A stretch of 55,060 nt of DNA from DATJFH01 sp035495815 (GTDB taxonomy: Bacteria > Acidobacteriota > Terriglobia > Bryobacterales > Bryobacteraceae). The first letter of the stretch is position 1; each line of letters starts with the position of its first letter. The position numbers were made by a program, and so were the translations under genes. This document shows, in pieces, positions 25,785-33,698 of this stretch. The notes beneath the pieces were generated by a model. The model had not been told where the DNA came from. It saw only the letters and a list, made by a program, of their open reading frames with translations, and did not search any database. The stretch lies in contig DATJFH010000353.1 in assembly GCA_035495815.1 (NCBI GenBank), positions 1-55,060 of the forward strand, given 5' to 3'.

Positions 25785-26823
25785 AGCGTCCTGTTTCGAG
25801 GCTCCGGGCAACGGCCACCGCCTCGCCCTTCCGCGCCGAGGGCCACAGCGCCACTACCGGTCCCGCAAAGGTAGCCGGATCGCCCGCCGGGGTCGCACGC
25901 CGGTCCGTCACCTCGTAGACCTGGACCGCGTCCGTCTCGCCGTAGTCGCTCCGGCGCGTCGCCAGCAACTGCGCTCCCATCCGGCAGCCGCTCTCCACTG
26001 CGGCGATGTCGCTGCCCCACCCGCTCACGCGGCTCAGTTCGCGTGTCGAAGCGTCGTAAACCCGCGCCTGCCCGTCCAGACCGGCGGCGATCAGGTATCC
26101 CGGCAGCGCGGCGGCCGAAAAAAACATGCCCAGCCGCGGCGCGCTGAAGTAGTTCTTTCCCGCCACCGGCTCCGCTGCGATTCCGCCCAGCGGCCACGGC
26201 GCATTGCTCTCCCCGCACGACAAATTCGGAGACGAAAACGAGCCTGTGCACACGATTCCCGGCAAAAACGCGCGGAACGTGTCCCGCTCAACGGCCAGCC
26301 GCCCCCGCGGATCACGCGGCATCGGCTTCCAGGAGGGTATCGGCAGCCAGTGCGCCAGTTGCCGTTCACGATACAGCGCCACACCCATCGGATCGAGAAC
26401 GATCATCGTCGAGTCCACGACCGCCGCATCCAGAATCGGACGCTCCTGTTCCCACAGCAGACGCTTTCCGATGGACATCGCGCCGGACGAAGCCGCCGCG
26501 GACGGCCGATCCACGTTCACCATGGCCACTTCCCGCTCCTCGCCGCGCCGCGTCTCCGCTACCCACAAATAAGAATGGATGTTTTCGGAAAGAGTCACGC
26601 TCACGTTCAGTCCCGGCCGGTTGGAGCGAACCCGCAGCTCGCTCTCCAGCATTCTCGCGATCTCCGCCGTTTCCGCCGCTGTCAACGACGATGCGTTGCG
26701 CACCGTGAGCGACGCCACGTCCTGCCGTCCGGGCGCAATCCGCCGCGCCAGTTCCCGCGCCGGCGCGGAAAAATCTTGCGCGCGGCACAGCGCGGCCCAA
26801 AAAAACAAAACCGGGAGGAACAC
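25747..26823 (-). CDS. Secreted protein of unknown function
   Basis: 358 residues. GTG 26823 is the only possible start after the SPFH stop in this frame. A short hydrophobic leader without a basic residue (FLPVLFFWAALCRAQ) precedes the mature protein. The N-terminal third has mixed helix and strand (LTAAETAEIARMLESELR, NIHSYLWVAETRRGEEREVAM). The rest consists of strand-rich stretches with repeated 'LIAAGLDGQARVYDA' / 'VVALWPSAR' patterns that look like an incomplete beta-propeller. I do not recognise a family. The leader is encoded inside the 3' arm and T tract of an intrinsic terminator (26799-26847). Translation overlaps the solute-binding gene, so the two proteins probably work together in the periplasm. 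Confidence 0.7.
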   Translation of the reverse strand: MFLPVLFFWAALCRAQDFSAPARELARRIAPGRQDVASLTVRNASSLTAAETAEIARMLESELRVRSNRPGLNVSVTLSENIHSYLWVAETRRGEEREVAMVNVDRPSAAASSGAMSIGKRLLWEQERPILDAAVVDSTMIVLDPMGVALYRERQLAHWLPIPSWKPMPRDPRGRLAVERDTFRAFLPGIVCTGSFSSPNLSCGESNAPWPLGGIAAEPVAGKNYFSAPRLGMFFSAAALPGYLIAAGLDGQARVYDASTRELSRVSGWGSDIAAVESGCRMGAQLLATRRSDYGETDAVQVYEVTDRRATPAGDPATFAGPVVALWPSARKGEAVAVARSLETGRYAAYSLSIDCDR

Positions 26824-26847
26824 GATTTCAGTGTAAAGCCTCCCGGT
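26799..26847 (-). terminator. Intrinsic terminator enclosing the start codon of the 26823 gene
   Basis: On the minus strand ACCGGGAGG (26847-26839) pairs perfectly with CCTCCCGGT (26818-26810); an inner ACAC/GTGT pair shortens the loop, and a T tract (TTTGTTTTTTT) follows to 26799. This is a textbook Rho-independent terminator 19 bases after the SPFH stop codon. The GTG start of the next gene lies in the inner stem, and its leader peptide is encoded by the 3' arm and the T tract. It would stop or attenuate transcription coming from the SPFH gene, and it could hide the start codon. Confidence 0.8.
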
Positions 26848-26865
26848 CTCGAACGCGCGTCCGCG

Positions 26866-28137
26866 CTATCTGTGGGCCTTCCCTTCCCTCTCTCCGCTTT
26901 CGACCGCCGCCCGCGTGATCGGGCTGCTCTTCAGCACATCGTTGGCGAAGAAGAACTTCCCGTCCGCCGGCACCATCATGATCTGCACCTTGTCCGACAG
27001 CCTCTCCGCGATGATCTTCTGGATCAGCAGCGGGCTGTCCTTGAGCGCGGCCGCTTCGAGCCGGAGCTTCTCCGCGTCGGCCGCCGAAGTGACCCGGATC
27101 CGGTTCGCCTCCGCCTCCGCCATCATCTTGCCCCGCTCCAGCTCCGCGCGGCTGTCGATCACCTTCGACTCCGCCATCGCCTCGGCATTCTTCACCGTAG
27201 ATTCCTTGCGCGCCTCCGCTTCAAGACGAGTCGTCTGTATCTGCTTCTCCTTCAGCGGCAGCGTGTATTGCATCGCGTCCGACTCGGCCTTGGCCCGCAG
27301 CACCGTCACCTGCGACTGTCCTTCCGCCTGCTTGATCTGCCGCGCTTTCTCGGCCTCGGCTTCGAGCTCCGCCGTACGCACCAGCTTCTGCTTGATCTCG
27401 ATCTCGAACGTCAGCCGCTCGTTCTCCTGCTCTTTGAGCAGCATTCCTTCAAGGCCCTTGGCGTATTCGACCGGCAGCGCCAGGTCGCGCAGCATCACCT
27501 GCTTCACCAGGATGCCGTCCGCCGCCAGCTTGCGGGTAATCATGTCGGCCCCGCGCGTGCGGATCTCGTCCCGCTTTCGCGAGAAGACATCGCGCACCAG
27601 GTAGCCCGGGGCGATCTCCCGGAACGCGCTCGCCACCACCGGAGCCACGATGTCCTCCGGGATAGCCGCCGGCAGGTTGGCGTGAATCGAGTCGAGCTGC
27701 CGCGGATCGAGGCGATAGCGCACGGCTATCGCGAACCCGACCTCCAGCCCTTCCCGCGTCTGCGCTTTGAGCGCTTTGGCATCGGTCGTGAACAGATGGT
27801 CGCGAGTATCGTACAGGGCCACGCTATCGATCAAGGGCGCTATGCAATGGACGCCCGGATACAGTGGCCCCGGCCGCGCGCCCCAGATCTGGCTGACCCG
27901 CACACCGGCCATCCCGCTGGGGATCACGACGATGCTGTAGCCCGCCAGGAGTGGAAGCCACGCGGCTCCGGCCAGCTTTCCCGCCCTTCCCCAGTGGACC
28001 GGCAAGGCCTCCGACTCTTCGGCCTCGGGGGCACGGTACCGGGTCCACCGGCGAAAGGCGTCGTACAGCAACACGGCAGCCGCGGCGGCGAACAATCCAA
28101 AGCCGGCGGTGAGAAGAATCATCCTGAGCAGTAACAC
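26866..28137 (-). CDS. SPFH / Band 7 (prohibitin-flotillin-like) membrane protein
   Basis: 423 residues from a GTG (28137) with GGAGG seven bases upstream. Two N-terminal membrane segments (about 3-27 and 55-75) are followed by the SPFH domain (about 75-260: IVVIPSGMAGVRVSQIWG, YPGVHCIAPLIDSVALYDTR, IAVRYRLDP). A long charged coiled coil (about 240-385) has many Ala/Glu heptads, typical of flotillin-like proteins. These proteins form large membrane-bound cages or rafts that organise membrane proteases or lipid domains. The tail contains KDSPLLIQKIIAERLSDKVQIMMVP, a common motif of this family. It is preceded by the 41-residue membrane peptide gene (12-base gap). Confidence 0.9.
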   Translation of the reverse strand: MLLLRMILLTAGFGLFAAAAAVLLYDAFRRWTRYRAPEAEESEALPVHWGRAGKLAGAAWLPLLAGYSIVVIPSGMAGVRVSQIWGARPGPLYPGVHCIAPLIDSVALYDTRDHLFTTDAKALKAQTREGLEVGFAIAVRYRLDPRQLDSIHANLPAAIPEDIVAPVVASAFREIAPGYLVRDVFSRKRDEIRTRGADMITRKLAADGILVKQVMLRDLALPVEYAKGLEGMLLKEQENERLTFEIEIKQKLVRTAELEAEAEKARQIKQAEGQSQVTVLRAKAESDAMQYTLPLKEKQIQTTRLEAEARKESTVKNAEAMAESKVIDSRAELERGKMMAEAEANRIRVTSAADAEKLRLEAAALKDSPLLIQKIIAERLSDKVQIMMVPADGKFFFANDVLKSSPITRAAVESGEREGKAHR

Positions 28138-28149
28138 GTTCGTCCTCCA

Positions 28150-28275
28150 TTAGCGGGCGCTCGATTGGGCCCGAACCCACATCGCGCGGAACAGCACGTT
28201 CAGCGCGAAACGTGAAGTAATCAGCGCCAGCCCGAAGGAGCCGGCGGTGGCAATTGGGATCAGCAGGTTTTCCAT
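28150..28275 (-). CDS. 41-residue hydrophobic membrane peptide
   Basis: ATG 28275 to TAA 28150 encodes 41 residues beginning MENLLIPIATAGSFGLALI and ending in a basic, Arg-containing tail (FRAMWVRAQSSAR). One membrane segment is predicted at about residues 3-20, possibly with a second amphipathic stretch up to 33. It sits five bases after the L,D-transpeptidase stop and 12 bases before the SPFH start, and its end overlaps the SPFH ribosome binding site region (TAATGGAGG). The reading-frame length and spacing support a real gene whose translation couples the two neighbours. No known family is recognised; a partner peptide of the SPFH complex is a guess. Confidence 0.6.
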   Translation of the reverse strand: MENLLIPIATAGSFGLALITSRFALNVLFRAMWVRAQSSAR

Positions 28276-28280
28276 GGTCT

Positions 28281-28835
28281 TCACTCCGCGGAGGCAGCCG
28301 TTTCAACGCCCGCCGCAAAAATCCAGGCCAGCCCCTCGGCCGGCGCGTCTACCATTTCCACCTGGTCGCCTATTTTTGCAATCTCGAACAACTCCTCCAC
28401 GTCCGCCTTCCGCATCCGGATGCAGCCGTGCGACACGTTGCGGCCGATCGAGCGCGGATCGTTGGTCCCGTGAATCCCGTATCCCCGGTGGCTCAGACCC
28501 ATCCACCGCGTCCCCAGCGGGTTCGCTTTTCCCGGAGGCACGACGTTGTGATGGGGACCATACCAGGTCGGATGTGGAATCCGGTTGGCGATCTTGAAAA
28601 CGCCGGTCGGGCTGGGCGTCGCCTTGGCGCCGACCGCGATCGAGTAAACCTTCACCACTTGGCCTCCCTCGATCAGCGCCAGCTTCCGGTCGGAGATACT
28701 GATCACGATGCGCCGCGCGGGCTCTTCGCAATCGTCGGCCGTAATCGGATGTTGATCCTGGGCCAGCGCCTCCGCGGCGCCCAGGAGAACGGTGGCCGCC
28801 AGGGCCGCCATGTTTGTTTGTCGCCTGTTTCTCAT
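28281..28835 (-). CDS. L,D-transpeptidase (YkuD/ErfK type)
   Basis: 184 residues with a signal peptide (about 1-25, AEALAQ). YkuD domain from about residue 42: ISDRKLALIEGGQVVKVYSIAVG, TPTG-like SPTGVFKI, and the catalytic block with His122 (GIHGT), His136 and Cys138 (SHGCIRM). The enzyme would make 3-3 or anchor crosslinks in peptidoglycan in the periplasm. First gene of the L,D-transpeptidase / small peptide / SPFH transcription unit. Confidence 0.93.
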   Translation of the reverse strand: MRNRRQTNMAALAATVLLGAAEALAQDQHPITADDCEEPARRIVISISDRKLALIEGGQVVKVYSIAVGAKATPSPTGVFKIANRIPHPTWYGPHHNVVPPGKANPLGTRWMGLSHRGYGIHGTNDPRSIGRNVSHGCIRMRKADVEELFEIAKIGDQVEMVDAPAEGLAWIFAAGVETAASAE

Positions 28836-28944
28836 GCCCGCGAAAAGGCACGAGCGTTACCAGCGACTGTGCTGTTGATTCGAAAGATCTTGCGCCTTGG
28901 GAGGCCTTTTCTGCCGTGTCAGCGCGTACACGGCGTGTCTACGG

Positions 28945-29349
28945 CTAGTCGCGGACTTTTCGCAGCCACCGGTCGAGGCTGATGCTTCCGCCGCCGGCCG
29001 TCGCCAGGTACAGGAAAAGGAAGCAGTACAGCGCCGCCAGCTCCCCGCCATTCTGGATCGGCCAGAATCCGCGCACGGCATGCCGCATGAAATAGGCGAA
29101 TGCCATTTCCCCGCTCAAAATGAACGCCACCGGCCGCGTGAACAGCCCCAGCATCAGCAGGGCGCCGCCAAAAGTCTCGAGAACGCCGCCCAACCCGGTC
29201 AGGGTCCAATAGTCGTGTAGACTGCCCTTGCCGAGATGCCCGCCGAAGGCTCCGAACAGCTTCTGATAGCCATGTAACGAATAGGCGAACGCCGCCACCA
29301 CACGTAAGAGCGAGAGGGCCGGCGATTGCATCGAGCGGAGCCTGGACAT
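28945..29349 (-). CDS. DoxX-family membrane protein
   Basis: 134 residues, four membrane segments (about 10-28, 52-70, 73-90, 103-122). The DoxX signature RVVAAFAYSLHGYQKLFG near the N-terminus and GLGGVLETFGGALLMLGLFTRPVAFILSGEMAFAYF in the middle are clear. DoxX-like proteins take part in redox or sulfur metabolism at the membrane, but the role of most is unsettled. Stands alone between the L,D-transpeptidase gene and the PQQ dehydrogenase block. Confidence 0.88.
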   Translation of the reverse strand: MSRLRSMQSPALSLLRVVAAFAYSLHGYQKLFGAFGGHLGKGSLHDYWTLTGLGGVLETFGGALLMLGLFTRPVAFILSGEMAFAYFMRHAVRGFWPIQNGGELAALYCFLFLYLATAGGGSISLDRWLRKVRD

Positions 29350-29498
29350 CACGGGAGGAATGGTAACCTGCTGACGAAGGCGAGGTCAAGCAGACTGGAT
29401 ACGCGCCTGCCAAAAGCTACACTGGAGTCCTGTCAAACGCCCGGCCTCAGCTTCGCTCGATAAACTTACGGCAGTTTCCCGCATAAGATGGCGAGGCG

Positions 29499-31586
29499 TC
29501 ATTTTTTCTTCTCTTTGGGCAGCGCGAACGCGACGTAGGTGTCGCCCATCGGCCCGCCCAGCTTGCCCCCGCCCGTAGCCGCGATCACGATGTACTGGCG
29601 GCCGCCCGTTTCGTAAGTGGCCGGCGGCGCGTAGCCGCCGAACGGGAGTTTGGCGTCCCACAACTCGCGGCCGTCCCGCTTGTCGAAGGCCCGTATCTTG
29701 AGGTCCTTCGTTCCCGCGCAGAAAACCAGCCCGCCGGCGGTGACCATCGCGCCGCCGAAATTTTCCGTGCCAGTGCGGGGCAGACCGCGCTTCACCAGCT
29801 CTTCGTCGTCGCCGAGCGGAATCTTCCACGCGATCTTCCCCGTGTTCAGGTTGATGGCGTTCAGCGTACCCCACGGCGGTTTGCAGCCGGCCCTTCCGTC
29901 CTGATCGAGCAATTTGGGATAGCCGTTCGATGCATAGATCTGGCGCGCGGCCGATAGGGCCTGCGGCGGCAGGTCGCGGTCGAACAGGTAGTCGAGCAGG
30001 ATCCTGGATTCAGGCAACGCGGCCGGAACCGGCGGCATGCCGTTGCGGCCCCTTTCGATGAGCTGCGTTACCTCCGCGTCGGTCAGCCGGCCCGCCAGCC
30101 CGTCCACCGCCGGCGCAACTCCGCGGCCTTCGCGATTCGCGCCGTGACAGGCGGCGCAATGCTGGCGATACACCTTCTGCCCCCCGGTCACCGGCAGGTT
30201 CGGACTCCGCAGCGGCTTGCGCTTCGACACCGTAATGATCGACGGCAGTTCGTTGGCGCTCACGTAGAGCCAGCCTGTCTCCGGATCGAACGCCGCGCCC
30301 GTCCATTCGGCGCCGCCGTGCACGCCGTAGAAGATCGTCGGTTTGCCCTCTTCGAAGGGAGCGAACCAGCCGTAATTCGACTTTTCCACCTGAGCCATCA
30401 CGAACGCCTGGGATTGCGGCGAAATGTCGGTGACGTCGTCGGGCGTGAACAGATGCCGCGCGAACGGCTCCGGCAGCTCCGGATCGGGCTGATAGGGCGC
30501 GGTCTCCTCGCCGGGCAGACGCGAAGCGGGCGCGCGCCGCAGCCGGAACGGGAAGATCGGTTTGCCGGTCATCCGATCGAGAAGAAGCGTGTTGCCGAGC
30601 TTGCTGACCTGTGCGACGGCGTCGTATTTCCTCCCGTCGCGCAGGATGGTCACCAGGTTCGGCGGCGCCGGCAGGTCGAGGTCCCAGATATCGTGCCGGA
30701 TCTCCTGGAAGTGCCACAGCCGTTCGCCGGTCCGGGCCTTCAGCGCGATGACGCAGTTGGCGAAAAGGTTGTTTCCCAGATGATTCTGTCCGGCAAAGTT
30801 CGGATGCGGCGAGCCGGTGGATATATATGCCACCCCCCGCTTCTCGTCCATCGCCATGCCGCCCCAGCAGTGCGCGCCCCTGTCGTCGGCGCCTTTCCAA
30901 TACTCACGCCCGAAGCCGCCCTCGCGGGGGATCGTATCAAACGTCCAAAGCGGCCGGCCTGTAACCACGTCGAACGCCCGCACTACATTCCAGCAGGGAA
31001 CGACGATCGTGTGCTCGAAAACCGCCGGGGCGACCACGCCCTCTGCATTCACACGCCCGCCGTCGCCGAACTCCGCTACCGGCTTGCCCGTGGCCGCTTC
31101 GAGCGCGTAGAAACTCTTTCCCGCATTGAAAAAAAGGCGCGCCGGATGGCCGTTCTCGCCCTGCCAGTAGAGCAGCCCGCGCTGCGCCACCAGCTTGCCC
31201 TCGGGCTTGAACCGCCAGATTTCGCGGCCCTCGGCGGCGTCCACCGCGACGATGTAGCCGCCCACGGTCGGCGCGTACATCACGCCGCGGACAATCACCG
31301 GATTGCACTGGATGTTCCCCTTCCCGTCGCCCGAGTGGTAAACCCAGGCGACTTCGAGGCGGCTCACGTTTTCCCGCGTGATCTGACGGAGATTCGAGAA
31401 GCGGCGCGAAGCGGCATCGCCGTGTGAGCGGCTCCAGTCGCCTCCCTGGTCAAGCAGCGGGAACCCGTTGGCCCGAGTCAACTCGCTGGTTCGGGCTGCG
31501 GGGATCACCTGATATTCCAGCGGCGAAGCGCTCCACGAGGAGCACCACACTGCCATCCCCACAGCCGCAAGCCGCGCCGGCCGCAT
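29499..31586 (-). CDS. PQQ-dependent dehydrogenase (quinohaemoprotein) with internal cytochrome c domain
   Basis: 695 residues from ATG 31586, one base after the epimerase stop; signal-like N-terminus. Propeller blades with the usual AxDxxxGxxxW pattern (VDAAEGREIWRF, LKARTGERLWHF, FDKRDGRELWDAKLPFGG) and the YWQGENG and HDIWDLDLPAPPNL blocks fit membrane-type glucose/alcohol dehydrogenases. A cytochrome c domain with CAACH at about 477-481 is inserted between propeller blades. The enzyme oxidises sugars or alcohols in the periplasm and passes electrons to its haem. Genomic partners: sugar epimerase and GntR regulator. Confidence 0.9.
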   Translation of the reverse strand: MRPARLAAVGMAVWCSSWSASPLEYQVIPAARTSELTRANGFPLLDQGGDWSRSHGDAASRRFSNLRQITRENVSRLEVAWVYHSGDGKGNIQCNPVIVRGVMYAPTVGGYIVAVDAAEGREIWRFKPEGKLVAQRGLLYWQGENGHPARLFFNAGKSFYALEAATGKPVAEFGDGGRVNAEGVVAPAVFEHTIVVPCWNVVRAFDVVTGRPLWTFDTIPREGGFGREYWKGADDRGAHCWGGMAMDEKRGVAYISTGSPHPNFAGQNHLGNNLFANCVIALKARTGERLWHFQEIRHDIWDLDLPAPPNLVTILRDGRKYDAVAQVSKLGNTLLLDRMTGKPIFPFRLRRAPASRLPGEETAPYQPDPELPEPFARHLFTPDDVTDISPQSQAFVMAQVEKSNYGWFAPFEEGKPTIFYGVHGGAEWTGAAFDPETGWLYVSANELPSIITVSKRKPLRSPNLPVTGGQKVYRQHCAACHGANREGRGVAPAVDGLAGRLTDAEVTQLIERGRNGMPPVPAALPESRILLDYLFDRDLPPQALSAARQIYASNGYPKLLDQDGRAGCKPPWGTLNAINLNTGKIAWKIPLGDDEELVKRGLPRTGTENFGGAMVTAGGLVFCAGTKDLKIRAFDKRDGRELWDAKLPFGGYAPPATYETGGRQYIVIAATGGGKLGGPMGDTYVAFALPKEKKK

Positions 31587-31587
31587 G

Positions 31588-32478
31588 TCAGGCCACCGCC
31601 GCCGCCGCAATGCGCTTCAACTCGGCCACGCTGCGGGCCACGGCGGAGTCCTCATCGTCGTTGTAATCCGGATGCAGAAAGTCGATCTCCACCGCCAGGA
31701 AGCCACCATACCCGGCACGGCTCAGCAGGCGCGCCAGCTTCAGGTTATCGACGATTCCGTCTCCCACCGGCGCGCTCGAAAAGAAATACCATTCGTCGGC
31801 GGCGACGCCCTTCTGGATCCGCAGATCCTTGATATGGGTAGCCAGCACCCGCCCGGCGAGCTTCTCCATCCCTTTGACCGGGTCGTCCAGAAGGCGCACG
31901 AAATTGCCCGTGTCGAAATTCATGCCCAGGTAGGGGGAGTCCACGGCATCCAGCAGTTGCAACATTTCGCCGGCCGTGAAATCGATGTGGTTCTCCACTG
32001 CCAGGCGCACGCCGTACTGCTCGGCCGCGCGGACCGCCTCGCGGAATATTGCGGTGAGGCGCTCGATTTGGGGTTGATGAGGCAGGTTGCGGAACATCAG
32101 GCTGCTGCCCACCACCCGCATCACGCCGGCGCCGATGTTGCGCGCGTGTTCGAGATTGGCGAGCATGTCGGCCTGCGCGCTGCGGTTCGAGCCGCCCTCG
32201 AGGCCATCCGGATGCCCCCAGGCCCAGACCCGGTCCAGCCCATATCCGTCGAGGCGGCCCTTGATCTCCAGCAGATACTCGCGGTCCACCCGGGGAATGA
32301 AGCAGGATTCCAGCGACACGCCATCGACACCAAGCTGGCACGCCCGGTCGATAAAATCCTCGACCGTCATTTTTTTTGCAGGCTGCCTCTGCTGGGGATA
32401 GACTTCGCCGAAGAAGCGGTGATAGCAGTAGCTGTCGATGCCCGTCTTCAGGGCGGCGGCAGGTTTGGGCATCGTCAT
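31588..32478 (-). CDS. Sugar phosphate isomerase/epimerase (xylose-isomerase-like TIM barrel)
   Basis: 296 residues from ATG 32478 (or 32472); the longer frame upstream is not family-like. AP endonuclease 2 / sugar-epimerase barrel with metal-site acids in DGVSLESCFIP, LAVENHIDF, GMNFDTGNF (Asp and His neighbours), ATHIKDLRI and FLAVEIDFL. No signal peptide, so cytoplasmic, unlike the Tat-exported relative at 36956. Lies between the GntR gene and the PQQ dehydrogenase gene, and is separated from the latter by a single base. Confidence 0.88.
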   Translation of the reverse strand: MTMPKPAAALKTGIDSYCYHRFFGEVYPQQRQPAKKMTVEDFIDRACQLGVDGVSLESCFIPRVDREYLLEIKGRLDGYGLDRVWAWGHPDGLEGGSNRSAQADMLANLEHARNIGAGVMRVVGSSLMFRNLPHQPQIERLTAIFREAVRAAEQYGVRLAVENHIDFTAGEMLQLLDAVDSPYLGMNFDTGNFVRLLDDPVKGMEKLAGRVLATHIKDLRIQKGVAADEWYFFSSAPVGDGIVDNLKLARLLSRAGYGGFLAVEIDFLHPDYNDDEDSAVARSVAELKRIAAAAVA

Positions 32479-32524
32479 GATAGGATGACAGGATTGTACT
32501 GATTGGCAATTACCGAAGTCAAGT

Positions 32525-33301
32525 TCAGACCGGCATATCCGACGATGGCAACAGGCGCACGTGGAACTTGCTGCGGTCGCCGCGGTGCCTGGCGACAAAG
32601 TACTCGAGCGGCGTGCCGTCGGCGAGCAGTCCGATGCTCTTCAGCAGGAGAGTCGGGCTTCCGGCGCGCAGGCGAAAGAGCTTGGCGTCGGCGCGGTCGA
32701 GCGGCGTGGCTTCGATCGTGCGGAATCCGTGGGTGATCACCAGGCCGTACTTGCGCGCCAGCGTCTCGTAAAGCGAGGCGTTCGTAAGATCCTCCTCGAG
32801 CAGACCCGGGCACTTCTTCTCCGGCAGATAGGTGACCACCACCACTTCCGGGTCGCCATCGAGACAGCGCAGTCGGTTCAGCATCACCACGGGCTCGCCG
32901 TCCTTCATCTGCAGGGCTTCGGCCACCTCCGGCGTGGCGCCGGTAAGCTTGAACTCCAACACTCTGGTCGAAGGCGTCTGCCCCTTTCGAACGGCATCCT
33001 CGTAGAATCCGCGCAGGTTCTGAATCAACCCGCCGTCGTACTTGGGATAAGCGATCGAGCTGCGCTTCCCGTTCTGCTTGGTGACGAGGCCTTTGCGGTC
33101 GAGGTCCGCCATCGCCTGACGCACCACCGTCCGGCTGACGCCCAGCTTCTCGCAGAATTCCTGTTCGCTCGGCAGCATCTGCCCCGGCTGCCATTCTTTC
33201 GATTTGATCCGGGACTCGATGTAGGTACTGAGCTGGTAGTAATACGGAACCGGGCTGTTATGCTGCATGACGCCCGCGCCGGCAAAGACGATATCGGACA
33301 T
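32525..33301 (-). CDS. GntR/HutC-family transcriptional regulator
   Basis: 258 residues. An N-terminal winged helix (PYYYQLSTYIESRIKSKEW, MLPSEQEFCEKLGVSRTVVRQAMADLDRKGLV) is followed by a UTRA effector-binding domain (about 90-250: RVLEFKLTGATPEVAEALQM, VVVVTYLPEKKCPGLL, DGTPLEYFVARHRGDRSKFHVRL). UTRA regulators bind small sugars or sugar phosphates and usually repress their own operon. First gene of the epimerase / PQQ dehydrogenase unit; divergent from the receptor gene at 33699, with a shared motif in the intergenic region. Confidence 0.93.
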   Translation of the reverse strand: MSDIVFAGAGVMQHNSPVPYYYQLSTYIESRIKSKEWQPGQMLPSEQEFCEKLGVSRTVVRQAMADLDRKGLVTKQNGKRSSIAYPKYDGGLIQNLRGFYEDAVRKGQTPSTRVLEFKLTGATPEVAEALQMKDGEPVVMLNRLRCLDGDPEVVVVTYLPEKKCPGLLEEDLTNASLYETLARKYGLVITHGFRTIEATPLDRADAKLFRLRAGSPTLLLKSIGLLADGTPLEYFVARHRGDRSKFHVRLLPSSDMPV

Positions 33302-33698
33302 AGGTTCAACGAGCTATTATCCTATCCTGCCTTCCATACATCAAATCCCTGCCTTGCGGGCGCCGGAGGCTGGAGCGGCAACGCCGGAGAGCACAGTAGC
33401 GCCCGCGCGATAACCTGCTCCAGCCGTGCAGGAAATAGATCCAGCCATCCTCGGCGCGCACATTTCGGGGACTTGCGCTGCGTGACGGCCGGCCAGCGGA
33501 GCCCGAGCTCGCCGCGGGACGGACAGGACGCGTGTTTCTGGCGGAGCGGCGCAGCAGGAGACGGATCTTCAGGCTGTTGAGCAGCGCGGCTTTCGTCCAC
33601 CGCCTCGCCCCGGATCCGTTTGACTCCCGGACTTTTAGCATGCTTTAATCCTATAGGAATAGCTATTGAGATTCCGGCCGCGTCAGGGGAGGTTCTCC
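33302..33698. promoter_or_regulatory. Intergenic control region between the GntR gene and the second receptor gene
   Basis: About 400 bases without a recognisable gene. A motif AGCTATT-AT-CCTAT on the plus strand (33312-33325), next to the GntR start, recurs as AGCTATT-CCTAT on the minus strand at 33667-33652, next to the receptor promoter. The second copy contains the palindrome TCCTATAGGA (33649-33658). These are candidate operators for the GntR protein. The middle part (33340-33610) shows nothing interpretable. Confidence 0.4.
33620..33649 (+). promoter_or_regulatory. Candidate sigma-70 promoter of the receptor gene
   Basis: TTGACT (33620-33625) and TTTAAT (33644-33649) are 18 bases apart. 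The palindrome TCCTATAGGA starts at the end of the -10 box, a usual place for a repressor site. The start codon is 49 bases downstream. Confidence 0.45.

Noticed and set aside
26350..28134. 594-codon plus-strand open frame
   Set aside because: Antisense to the secreted orphan and the SPFH gene; composition is His/Arg/Leu-rich and lacks any motif.
33306..33641. 111-codon minus-strand frame upstream of the GntR gene
   Set aside because: No family signature, Arg/Ser-rich composition, and it covers the control region of both divergent units.
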